Shown here one piece after another: positions 1 through 6,163 of a stretch of 7,791 nt of DNA. Location: contig WTKB01000373.1 of assembly GCA_011524575.1 (NCBI GenBank), positions 1 to 7,791 of the forward strand, given 5' to 3'. Source of the stretch: Aquimarina sp. (GTDB taxonomy: Bacteria > Bacteroidota > Bacteroidia > Flavobacteriales > Flavobacteriaceae). The translations under genes were made by a program, and so were the position numbers. A model generated the notes under the pieces. The model made no database searches. It was not told where the DNA came from and saw only the letters and a program-made list of their open reading frames with translations. Position 1 is the stretch's first letter, and every line of letters begins with the position of its first letter.

Positions 1-54
1 CACTAGTTAAAAACTAGCGCTAGCAGTTTTGCTACAAACTAGGACCATCAGGGG
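1..54. repeat. CTAG-rich repeat, one arm of a palindromic element cut by the window edge
   Basis: This stretch is nearly identical to 677-728; the only difference is a two-base AG insertion after the first 24 bases, giving 54 bases here and 52 there. It contains four CTAG tetramers (3, 14, 20, 39). Its reverse complement also matches 550-604 imperfectly, sharing TCCTAGTTT and an almost unbroken 23-base block. Because 550-728 is a full palindrome whose right arm is this repeat, the copy here is probably the right arm of another such element whose left arm lies outside the window. It sits just past the stop codon of the minus-strand gene at 74-505. Its function is unknown. Confidence 0.85.
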
Positions 55-73
55 CAAATAATTGGATTATAGA

Positions 74-505
74 CTAATTAAACATCTCAAGTATATTGTT
101 TATTTTTCCACGATCTGATAAATCCCAATACCACCATTTATTAGGGTTATCTTTTTCTAATGAGAAATTCCTTAGGTATGAAACCTTAAACAAACCAAGT
201 ATCAATAATAAACTTTTCTTCATCTCTTGTTCAGGCATATTTATTATTTTTCGTAGTTGAATATTTAACTCGCCTTTTAATATCAAAACACAAGGAGTAA
301 AAGTTGGCTTCAAATTACTTTCAATTATAGCAGTAGGTACATCTGATTTTATTGATTTATTTTGAAAGATAAGAGCTTTAATTTCATTGAGATAATTTCT
401 TTTATCAAAAATATCTAACTTTAAAAAATAATCTACTATAATATCAGAATCTATTAAACCTTGTGCATATTGATTTAATAAAATTGCATTTTCTATTCTT
501 AGCAT
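74..505 (-). CDS. Small hypothetical protein, possibly DUF5958-like
   Basis: This gene encodes 143 residues with no signal peptide and no clear membrane segment, so it is probably cytoplasmic. The N-terminal stretch LLNQYAQGLI, the central NLKPTFTPCVLIL and the C-terminal NKWWYWDLSDRG look like conserved family blocks. From memory they resemble the DUF5958 family of Bacteroidota, whose function is not known; I could not run a search. The start at 503-505 follows an A-rich leader without a Shine-Dalgarno site, as is usual in this phylum. The gene is the only one on the minus strand. It stands alone between a repeat arm at 1-54 and the palindrome at 550-728, so it looks like the cargo of a cassette-like unit and not part of the core operon. 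It appears intact, and composition is strongly A+T-rich. I assign no biochemical role. Confidence 0.72.
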   Translation of the reverse strand: MLRIENAILLNQYAQGLIDSDIIVDYFLKLDIFDKRNYLNEIKALIFQNKSIKSDVPTAIIESNLKPTFTPCVLILKGELNIQLRKIINMPEQEMKKSLLLILGLFKVSYLRNFSLEKDNPNKWWYWDLSDRGKINNILEMFN

Positions 506-549
506 TTTTTCAATTATTTAGGATTAATAATTATGTGAGGATGCCCATC

Positions 550-728
550 CCCCGCTAGTCCTAGTTTATCAACTAACAACGGCTAGTGCTAGTTTTTAAC
601 TAGTACCCACACAGAATGCACAACAAATTTTCAGCCATGCAAAGCTTGAAAAACTGCACTTGCCAATAGTTGTCGGCACTAGTTAAAAACTAGCGCTAGC
701 TTTTGCTACAAACTAGGACCATCAGGGG
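550..728. repeat. Long imperfect CTAG-rich palindrome (about 179 bp)
   Basis: The left arm (550-604) and right arm (677-728) are inverted copies of each other. The innermost 23 bases (582-604 against 677-700) differ at one position, and TCCTAGTTT (559-567) matches AAACTAGGA in the right arm. The 72-base centre holds a smaller stem, TTTTCAGC against GCTTGAAAA, around position 640. Ten CTAG tetramers occur between 555 and 716, a tetramer usually rare in bacterial genomes. The right arm recurs at 1-54. The shape, with conserved outer arms and a variable centre, recalls integron attC sites or a REP/BIME-like repeat. I could not find the attC core motifs GTTRRRY and RYYYAAC at its ends, so I do not call it attC. 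Confidence 0.85.
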
Positions 729-867
729 TACAAATTGTAATTTAAAAGTTTAAGGTTTTGGTTTACTTTAAAATGATGCACATATCGAGATATGTAAGTC
801 CTTTTAAAGTGATCCAAGTTCTTAAAATTTTAAATTACAGGAAGTAGTGAGTTTAAACAAGCTCTTA
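729..867 (-). mobile_element. Truncated palindromic MITE-like element, long form
   Basis: Read on the minus strand, this begins at 864 with the end GAGCTTGTTTAAACTC and runs into a very long hairpin whose arms are 737-786 and 789-838, about 40 of 50 positions paired. The reverse complement of 809-867 matches 5010-5068 at about 50 of 59 positions, linking it to the compact element downstream of the DksA-like gene. The opposite end is missing: similarity stops around 729, exactly where the CTAG palindrome ends. No coding capacity is seen. I infer a non-autonomous element of the same family as 5013-5094 that lost one terminus, by deletion or by insertion of the neighbouring repeat. Confidence 0.65.
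737..838. repeat. About 100-bp inverted repeat (hairpin) upstream of ileS
   Basis: The two 50-base arms are separated by only two bases at the centre (CATATC GA GATATG at 781-794). By eye about 40 of 50 positions pair, with mismatches spread along the arm and several replaceable by G-U pairs in RNA. This forms the body of the truncated element entered at 729-867. If transcribed from either side it would fold into a long rod, which could block read-through between the minus-strand cassette gene and ileS. That effect is inference. Confidence 0.8.
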
Positions 868-870
868 AAG

Positions 871-913
871 GCAAACTTTTGAATTACAGTTTATATGGAG
901 TTTAAACAAGCTC
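871..913 (+). mobile_element. End fragment of the same MITE-like family
   Basis: Positions 884-913 match 5065-5094 at 27 of 30 bases, ending with GAGTTTAAACAAGCTC at 898-913. The preceding bases 873-895 match the reverse complement of the outer arm near 732-754 at about 20 of 23 positions. The fragment therefore carries the terminus of a long-form copy. It points the same way as the end at 849-864, so the two cannot be the two termini of one simple element. A nested or rearranged remnant of two copies is the simplest reading. Confidence 0.6.
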
Positions 914-1055
914 CAATAAACAACTATTTTTTACTTCCATCAGAAAAGTTTAAATCATTTCGTTCAAAGAAGCACTAGTAGATAAAATAAAAAATAAGTA
1001 TTTTCGCTCCAACAAATTTTGATTTTTAAAAAAAATCATATAGCGTCCCATACAC
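914..1055 (+). other. ileS leader region, no assignable site
   Basis: This A+T-rich 142-base stretch lies between the last element fragment and the ileS start. It should hold the ileS promoter if transcription does not start inside the repeats. The best match to the Bacteroidota -7 box TAnnTTTG is TATTTTCG at 999-1006 (7 of 8), but no TTG-like -33 box sits at the usual distance. I see no T-box or other riboswitch structure and no Shine-Dalgarno sequence before the ATG. Confidence 0.35.
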
Positions 1056-4000
1056 ATGAACGGAAAATTTACAGTATATAATGGTTTAGACTTGCCTAAT
1101 GTGGCAAAAGAAGTTTTAGCGTTTTGGAAATCAAAACAGATTTTTGAAAAAAGTATTACTTCACGTCAAGGAAAAACACCTTTTGTATTTTTTGATGGAC
1201 CTCCTTCGGCTAATGGTCTTCCAGGGATACATCATGTTATGGCACGTTCTATTAAAGATATTTTTTGTAGATATAAAACCCAAAAAGGTTTTCAAGTAAA
1301 ACGTAAAGCAGGTTGGGATACACACGGACTTCCAGTGGAACTTGGTGTAGAAAAACAATTAGGAATTACCAAAGAAGATATTGGTACTAAAATTTCTATA
1401 GAAGATTATAACCAAGCTTGCCGAGAAGCGGTAATGAAATACACGGATGTGTGGAGTGACCTCACGGAAAAAATAGGTTATTGGGTTGATATGGATGATG
1501 CCTATATTACGTATGATTCTAAATATATGGAATCTGTGTGGTGGTTACTTTCGGAGTTATATAAAAAAGATTTAATCTATAAAGGCTATACCATTCAGCC
1601 GTATTCGCCAAAGGCAGGAACAGGGTTGAGTTCTCATGAGTTGAACCAGCCTGGAACCTATCAAGATGTAACCGATACTACGGTAGTAGCTCAGTTTAAA
1701 ACAGTAGAAAGTACACTTCCAGATTTTTTAAAAGGGTTTGGAGAAATTCATCTATTAGCATGGACAACTACGCCTTGGACATTACCAAGTAACACCGCTT
1801 TAACAGTAGGTCCAAAGATTGAATATGTATTAGTTGAAACTTTTAACCAATATACTTTTGAACCGATAAAAGTTGTACTAGCTAAAAATTTAGTAGCAAA
1901 ACAATTTGCTGGTAAAAAATTTAATGCTGAAGCGACTGATGAAGATTTTACGAATTTCAGTGCAGGAGATAAAGTAATTCCTTATCGTGAAATTGCTTCT
2001 TTTAGTGGGAAAGATCTTACAGGTATTCGTTACGAACAATTGTTAGACTATTGCCTTCCGGCAGAAAATCCTGAAAATGCTTTTAGAGTAATTTTAGGAG
2101 ATTTTGTAACTACAGAAGATGGTACAGGTATTGTACATACTGCTCCTACTTTTGGAGCAGATGATGCTCTTGTTGCTAAACAAGCGACACCTCCTATACC
2201 TCCAATGCTTGTAAAAGATACGAATGATAACTTAGTACCTTTAGTAGATTTACAAGGGAAATTCACTAGTCATGTAGGAGAGTTTGCAGGTAAGTACGTT
2301 AAAAATGCGTACTACAATGAGGGGGAAGCTCCAGATAAATCAGTAGATGTAGAAATTGCCATTAAATTAAAAATTGAAAATAAAGCCTTCAAGGTAGAAA
2401 AATACGTACATAGTTATCCAAACTGCTGGCGTACGGATAAACCTGTGTTGTATTATCCGTTAGATTCTTGGTTTATAAAAGTAACAGATGTAAAAGATCG
2501 CATGTACGATCTAAACTTAGGTATCAATTGGAAACCAAAAGCTACAGGAGAAGGACGTTTTGGAAATTGGCTTGCTAATGCCAACGATTGGAATTTGTCT
2601 CGTTCTAGGTATTGGGGCATTCCATTACCTATTTGGAGAACCGAAGATGGTTCTGAGGCTAAAGTTATTGGTTCTATAGAGGAGTTGAAAAATGAGATGC
2701 AAAAAGCAGTAGCTGCAGGATTAATGCAACAAGATGTTTTTGCTGACTTTATAGTTGGTGATATGTCATCAGATAATTATGCTAAAGTCGATTTGCACAA
2801 AAATATAGTAGATGCCATTACTCTTGTTTCTGACTCAGGTAAACCTATGCAACGAGAGAGTGATCTTATCGATGTGTGGTTCGATTCTGGAGCTATGCCT
2901 ACAGCTCAGTGGCATTATCCGTTTGAGAATAAATCTGAAGTAGAAGCAGGCGGACGTAAAGCTGATTTTATTGCCGAAGGTGTCGATCAAACACGTGGTT
3001 GGTTCTATACGCTTCATGCGATTTCAACCATGATTTTTGATGATGTTGCTTATAAAAATGTAGTTTCAAATGGTCTTGTCCTAGATAAAAACGGACAGAA
3101 AATGTCTAAGCGTTTAGGAAATGCTATAAATGCTTTTGATACTCTTGATACTCATGGTCCGGATGCTACGCGTTGGTATATGATCTCAAATGCCAATCCT
3201 TGGGATAATTTAAAGTTTGATCCAGAAGGTATTTTGGAGGTACGTCGTAAGTTTTTTGGAACACTCTATAATACCTATTCCTTCTTTGCCTTATATGCAA
3301 ATATTGATGGATTTACCTATCAAGAAGCTGAAATTCCACTTACAGACCGTCCAGAGATTGACCAATGGATATTAAGTGAATTACATACCCTTGTCGGAAA
3401 AGTAGATGCCTTTTACGCTGATTATGAACCTACACGAGCAACTCGTGCAATCTCAGACTTTGTACAAGAGAATTTAAGTAACTGGTATGTACGTTTGTGT
3501 CGTAGGCGTTTTTGGAAGGGAGCTTATGAATTAGATAAAATATCTGCTTATCAGACGCTTTACACCTGTTTATTAACTGTGAGTAAATTATCAGCACCTG
3601 TAGCTCCATTTTTTATGGATAGATTGTATCAAGATCTCACAAAAGTATGTCCATCTCAAAATGGATTGGAAAGTGTACATTTATCAGAATTTCCAGTTGC
3701 AAATACTTCATTAATAAATAGTGCTTTAGAGCAGAAAATGAGTAAAGCCCAAACGGTTTCTTCATTAGTACTTTCTTTAAGGCAAAAACAAAAAATTAAA
3801 GTAAGGCAGCCACTTTCTAAAGTGATGATTCCTGTACGAAATATTGAAGAGCGAATAGAAATAGAATCGGTTTCAAAACTGATTAAAAGTGAGGTTAATG
3901 TTAAAGATATTGAACTTCTAGACGATGCTTCTAATGTGTTAGTGAAGAAGATTAAACCTAATTTTAAAGCACTTGGTCCAAAATTTGGAAAACAAATGAA

Positions 4001-4463
4001 GGCAATTGCTGCAGAAATTCAAGATTTTTCTAAGGATCAAATAGCTGAATTTGAAACAAATGGTAATTTTTCTTTTGATTTAGATGGAAATGCTATATAT
4101 TTAGAAATCAGCGATGTAGAAATATATTCAGAAGACATTGAAGGTTATTTGGTAGCTTCTAATCATGGAGTTACCGTTGCCTTAGATATTACATTAACTC
4201 CCGAACTTATCCATGAAGGTATTGCTAGAGAAATAGTGAACAGAGTACAGAATATTAGAAAAGATACAAACCTTGAAGTTACCGATAGAATTAAAATATT
4301 CATAAAAGATCATGAGGTATTAAAAACTGCGGTGCTTTCCAATGATGCATATATCAAAACAGAAACACTTGCTAATGATATATATTTTAAATCTACCTTA
4401 GAAAAGGGAATAAGTATTGCTTTTGATGCCATTGAAACGGAGATTGAAATTCAAAAAGTTTAA
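1056..4463 (+). CDS. ileS: Isoleucyl-tRNA synthetase, type-2-like with GXHH signature
   Basis: Cytoplasmic class I synthetase that charges tRNA-Ile and edits mischarged valine. Its 1135 residues exceed the roughly 940 of the E. coli type 1 enzyme and fit the longer type 2 group. The first signature motif is GIHH (residues 57-60) in PSANGLPGIHHVMA, not the usual HxGH. The CP1 editing domain shows WTTTPWTLPSNTA (236-248) and GTGIVHTAPTFGADD (356-370), whose aspartates match the editing site. Catalytic-core blocks follow: WNLSRSRYWGIPLP (512-525), DVWFDSG (606-612), DQTRGWF (644-650) and KMSKR (682-686). NWYVRLCRRRFW (809-820) marks the anticodon-binding domain. The cysteine zinc cluster found at the E. 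coli C-terminus is absent. The start at 1056 gives the family's N-terminal KFTxYxGLDLPxVA block. The next gene begins 12 bases after the stop, suggesting co-transcription. Confidence 0.98.
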   Translation: MNGKFTVYNGLDLPNVAKEVLAFWKSKQIFEKSITSRQGKTPFVFFDGPPSANGLPGIHHVMARSIKDIFCRYKTQKGFQVKRKAGWDTHGLPVELGVEKQLGITKEDIGTKISIEDYNQACREAVMKYTDVWSDLTEKIGYWVDMDDAYITYDSKYMESVWWLLSELYKKDLIYKGYTIQPYSPKAGTGLSSHELNQPGTYQDVTDTTVVAQFKTVESTLPDFLKGFGEIHLLAWTTTPWTLPSNTALTVGPKIEYVLVETFNQYTFEPIKVVLAKNLVAKQFAGKKFNAEATDEDFTNFSAGDKVIPYREIASFSGKDLTGIRYEQLLDYCLPAENPENAFRVILGDFVTTEDGTGIVHTAPTFGADDALVAKQATPPIPPMLVKDTNDNLVPLVDLQGKFTSHVGEFAGKYVKNAYYNEGEAPDKSVDVEIAIKLKIENKAFKVEKYVHSYPNCWRTDKPVLYYPLDSWFIKVTDVKDRMYDLNLGINWKPKATGEGRFGNWLANANDWNLSRSRYWGIPLPIWRTEDGSEAKVIGSIEELKNEMQKAVAAGLMQQDVFADFIVGDMSSDNYAKVDLHKNIVDAITLVSDSGKPMQRESDLIDVWFDSGAMPTAQWHYPFENKSEVEAGGRKADFIAEGVDQTRGWFYTLHAISTMIFDDVAYKNVVSNGLVLDKNGQKMSKRLGNAINAFDTLDTHGPDATRWYMISNANPWDNLKFDPEGILEVRRKFFGTLYNTYSFFALYANIDGFTYQEAEIPLTDRPEIDQWILSELHTLVGKVDAFYADYEPTRATRAISDFVQENLSNWYVRLCRRRFWKGAYELDKISAYQTLYTCLLTVSKLSAPVAPFFMDRLYQDLTKVCPSQNGLESVHLSEFPVANTSLINSALEQKMSKAQTVSSLVLSLRQKQKIKVRQPLSKVMIPVRNIEERIEIESVSKLIKSEVNVKDIELLDDASNVLVKKIKPNFKALGPKFGKQMKAIAAEIQDFSKDQIAEFETNGNFSFDLDGNAIYLEISDVEIYSEDIEGYLVASNHGVTVALDITLTPELIHEGIAREIVNRVQNIRKDTNLEVTDRIKIFIKDHEVLKTAVLSNDAYIKTETLANDIYFKSTLEKGISIAFDAIETEIEIQKV

Positions 4464-4475
4464 CTTTAAAACATC

Positions 4476-4892
4476 ATGATTATGGAATCTTTAGAACCAA
4501 TAGAAAGTAGTTACAAAGTGCGCTTTTCAGATGAGCACTTAGAAGAATTTAGATTACTTATTTTAGATAAAATTGCTTCTGCAAAGAAAGATCTCAAGAC
4601 TTTAAATAGTTCGTATTTAAATAACCGAGATAACGGTACAAATGATACTTCACCACAGTTTAGAGCTTTTGAAGAGGGTAGTGCAACAATGTCTAAAGAG
4701 AAAAATGCACAACTTGCTATACGTCAAGAAAAGTTTATTCGTGATCTAAAGAATGCTTTAGGGCGTATAGAAAATAAGACTTACGGTATATGCCGTGAAA
4801 CAGGTAAATTAATTAATCCGGAGCGTTTGAAGCTAGTTCCTCATGCAACATTGAGTATAGAGGCTAAAAAAGCCAAGAGAAAGAACCAATAG
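4476..4892 (+). CDS. TraR/DksA-family protein with degenerate zinc finger
   Basis: This 138-residue cytoplasmic protein has the DksA/TraR layout: a charged helical N-terminal part (about 15-100, probable coiled coil) and a short C-terminal finger-like region beginning KTYGICRETGKLI (101-113), followed by PERLKLVPHATLS. DksA proteins bind the RNA polymerase secondary channel and work with ppGpp. The typical C4 finger is not retained: only Cys106 remains, and the later positions read THR/SER/ALA-like residues instead of CxxC. Zinc binding is therefore doubtful, and the acidic tip residues of true DksA are not obvious. Flavobacterial relatives with the same block are, as I recall, regularly found between ileS and lspA. 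ATG at 4482 is an alternative start two codons downstream. A hairpin terminator follows 64 bases after the stop. The name dksA would overstate what is visible. Confidence 0.9.
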   Translation: MIMESLEPIESSYKVRFSDEHLEEFRLLILDKIASAKKDLKTLNSSYLNNRDNGTNDTSPQFRAFEEGSATMSKEKNAQLAIRQEKFIRDLKNALGRIENKTYGICRETGKLINPERLKLVPHATLSIEAKKAKRKNQ

Positions 4893-4956
4893 AAATTAGT
4901 ATTATTTCTATGTTAGACCTTGTTTAAAATATATAGTAAGCTCTAAATAGATTCTT

Positions 4957-4995
4957 AAAAACGCTTTCAAAAAAAGTTTTTTTGAAAGCGTTTTT
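4957..4995. terminator. Intrinsic terminator, bidirectional
   Basis: The arms 4957-4975 and 4977-4995 are perfect inverted complements over 19 bases around a single central G at 4976. The C+G-bearing part is CGCTTTC against GAAAGCG, flanked by A-runs on the left and T-runs on the right. A T-tract thus follows the stem on both strands. It lies downstream of the DksA-like gene and probably ends the ileS transcript; no converging gene is seen. Confidence 0.9.
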
Positions 4996-5012
4996 GGATT
5001 TTCAACTATTAA

Positions 5013-5094
5013 GAGCTTGTTTAAACTCACTACTTTTTGTAATCCAATATTTTAAAGACTTGGTTTACAGTTTGTATTTAGTTTAAACAAGCTC
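5013..5094. mobile_element. Compact MITE-like element (82 bp), possibly IS5-family derived
   Basis: The ends GAGCTTGTTTAAACT (5013-5027) and AGTTTAAACAAGCTC (5080-5094) are perfect 15-base inverted repeats. TAA flanks both sides (5010-5012 and 5095-5097), consistent with a three-base target duplication. No protein can be encoded. A 3-bp TNA target and GAG- termini are, from memory, traits of the IS1031 group of the IS5 family, so a non-autonomous derivative of such an element is plausible. The left 59 bases match the reverse complement of 809-867, and the right 30 bases match 884-913. Compared with the long copy upstream of ileS, this one lacks the central hairpin, as if internally deleted. 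The TSD is short enough to arise by chance. Confidence 0.65.
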
Positions 5095-5095
5095 T

Positions 5096-5116
5096 AAAAG
5101 ACCTGTAAGGTTTTTT
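5096..5116 (+). terminator. Weak terminator-like hairpin before lspA
   Basis: AAAAGACCT (5096-5104) can pair with AGGTTTTTT (5108-5116) across a three-base loop, with one G-U pair, and a T-run extends to 5117. Only two G-C pairs hold the stem. It may be a second, weak stop for transcripts passing 4995. No better function is visible, and it sits directly beside the MITE-like element. Confidence 0.4.
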
Positions 5117-5147
5117 TATTAATATACTTATAAAGTACCTCTTATAA

Positions 5148-5744
5148 ATGAATACTAAAAAAGCTGTTTTTCTAATAATTTTAGTGGTATTAATAGACCA
5201 ACTTTCAAAAATTTATATTAAAACTCATTTTATACTAGGAGAATCAGTAACAGTTTTTCCGTGGTTTAAGATTTTGTTTGTTGAAAATGAAGGGATGGCT
5301 TGGGGGGCAAAAATTCCAGGTGAATATGGTAAGTTGTTTCTGAGTATTTTTCGCATTTTTGCCATTTTTGGAATCGGATATTGGCTTCGTGACAGTTTAC
5401 TAAAAAAAGAACCCAATTTACTTATTATATGTATTTCTTTAATATTCTCTGGAGCATTAGGTAATATTATAGATTCTGTAGTTTATGGAAGAATATTTGG
5501 AGATAGTTACGGGAAGCTTGCTCCTGTTTTTCCAGATTCTGGTGGGTATGCTCCTGTTTTTTATGGTAAGGTGGTTGATTTGTTTTATTTTCCGTTATAT
5601 GATGGCATTTTGCCTGATTTTATTCCCTTTGTAGGAGGTACGCATTTTTCTTTTTTTGATCCAGTGTTTAATGTTGCAGATTCTGCTATTTGTGTTGGAG
5701 TAACCTTATTATTACTGTTTAATAAAAAAGTATTTTCTAATTAG
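5148..5744 (+). CDS. lspA: Lipoprotein signal peptidase (signal peptidase II)
   Basis: Inner-membrane aspartic protease that cleaves the signal peptide from diacylglyceryl-modified prolipoproteins. Hydrophobic segments lie at about 5-20, 63-80, 91-107 and 173-191, giving the four expected helices. The catalytic aspartates are Asp144 in KVVDLF and Asp178 in FNVADSA. Asp17 in LIDQLSK and the NEGMAWG block (47-53) correspond to conserved LspA motifs. At 198 residues it is longer than the usual 160-170. The extra residues sit between GNIIDSVVYG (105-114) and the first catalytic Asp, about 25 residues including the GYAPVF segment, a form I associate with flavobacterial LspA. ileS and lspA are neighbours in many bacteria; here a DksA-like gene, a terminator and a mobile element lie between them. 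rnpA starts 20 bases after the stop. Start at 5148 gives the normal N-terminus. Confidence 0.97.
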   Translation: MNTKKAVFLIILVVLIDQLSKIYIKTHFILGESVTVFPWFKILFVENEGMAWGAKIPGEYGKLFLSIFRIFAIFGIGYWLRDSLLKKEPNLLIICISLIFSGALGNIIDSVVYGRIFGDSYGKLAPVFPDSGGYAPVFYGKVVDLFYFPLYDGILPDFIPFVGGTHFSFFDPVFNVADSAICVGVTLLLLFNKKVFSN

Positions 5745-5764
5745 TCTTTTTACATTTACATTTA

Positions 5765-6163
5765 ATGAATCAAAAACTTTCTAAAAGTCATATTTTAAGT
5801 AGTAAAAAGGATATTTCTCAACTTTTTGATAAAGGGCAATCTATTAAGTCATTTCCTTTACTTTTGGTGTATCTACCAAAAAAGGATTTAGATTATGATT
5901 TTCAAGTCAGTTTTTCAGTGAGTAAAAAAAGATTTAAAACGGCTGTTGATCGTAATTACATTAAACGTCTTATGAGAGAGGCTTTTCGCAAAAAGAAATC
6001 GTCTTTTACGCCTTTATCTAACCAAAGGTTTTTGTATATGTTTATCTTTATAGGAAAAGAAATGCCTAATTATACTCAAATAGGTGCCCTTATGGATAAA
6101 CTCGCTGAAAAGTTAGCTATTAAAGAATCATTTACTTCAAGTACTCTTCATGAAACGTTATAG
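5765..6163 (+). CDS. rnpA: Ribonuclease P protein component
   Basis: This basic 132-residue protein binds the catalytic RNA of RNase P and aids removal of tRNA 5' leaders in the cytoplasm. The family signature is clear in FSVSKKRFKTAVDRNYIKRLMREAFR (two overlapping blocks between residues 50 and 75), with the RNR-type residues Arg63, Asn64, Lys67 and Arg68. The N-terminal LSKSHILSSKKDISQLFDKG matches the usual opening with a short aromatic-lined cleft. In most bacteria rnpA follows rpmH near the origin; here it sits between lspA and an S41 protease gene. Its last 14 bases, stop codon included, overlap the start of that gene, so the two are probably translationally coupled. The C-terminal tail after about residue 112 (LAEKLAIKESFTSSTLHETL) shows no known motif. 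Confidence 0.95.
   Translation: MNQKLSKSHILSSKKDISQLFDKGQSIKSFPLLLVYLPKKDLDYDFQVSFSVSKKRFKTAVDRNYIKRLMREAFRKKKSSFTPLSNQRFLYMFIFIGKEMPNYTQIGALMDKLAEKLAIKESFTSSTLHETL

Noticed and set aside
550..728. Classic integron attC site
   Set aside because: The overall palindrome fits, but I could not place GTTRRRY and RYYYAAC core sites at the ends, and no integrase gene is in the window.
1..913. CRISPR array
   Set aside because: Repeat copies are long, palindromic and irregularly spaced, differ in orientation and have no uniform spacers; no cas gene is present.
999..1021. Bacteroidota-type promoter for ileS
   Set aside because: TATTTTCG (999-1006) and AAATTTTG (1014-1021) are each one base off the -7 consensus, but neither has a -33 TTG box at the right spacing, and such matches are frequent in A+T-rich DNA.
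914..1055. T-box or other riboswitch controlling ileS
   Set aside because: No stem I, AG-bulge or T-box-like sequence and no terminator-antiterminator pair is visible in the short leader.
1161..1358. Minus-strand reading frame of 65 codons inside ileS
   Set aside because: It is fully overlapped by strongly conserved synthetase sequence, including the signature motif, and shows no family features.
2048..2266. Minus-strand reading frame of 72 codons inside ileS
   Set aside because: It lies opposite the conserved editing domain; its composition is what a shadow frame would give.
2835..3017. Minus-strand reading frame of 60 codons inside ileS
   Set aside because: It lies opposite conserved catalytic blocks, with no recognisable protein features.
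5225..5416. Minus-strand reading frame of 63 codons inside lspA
   Set aside because: It is a shadow of the conserved LspA frame, with no supporting start context.
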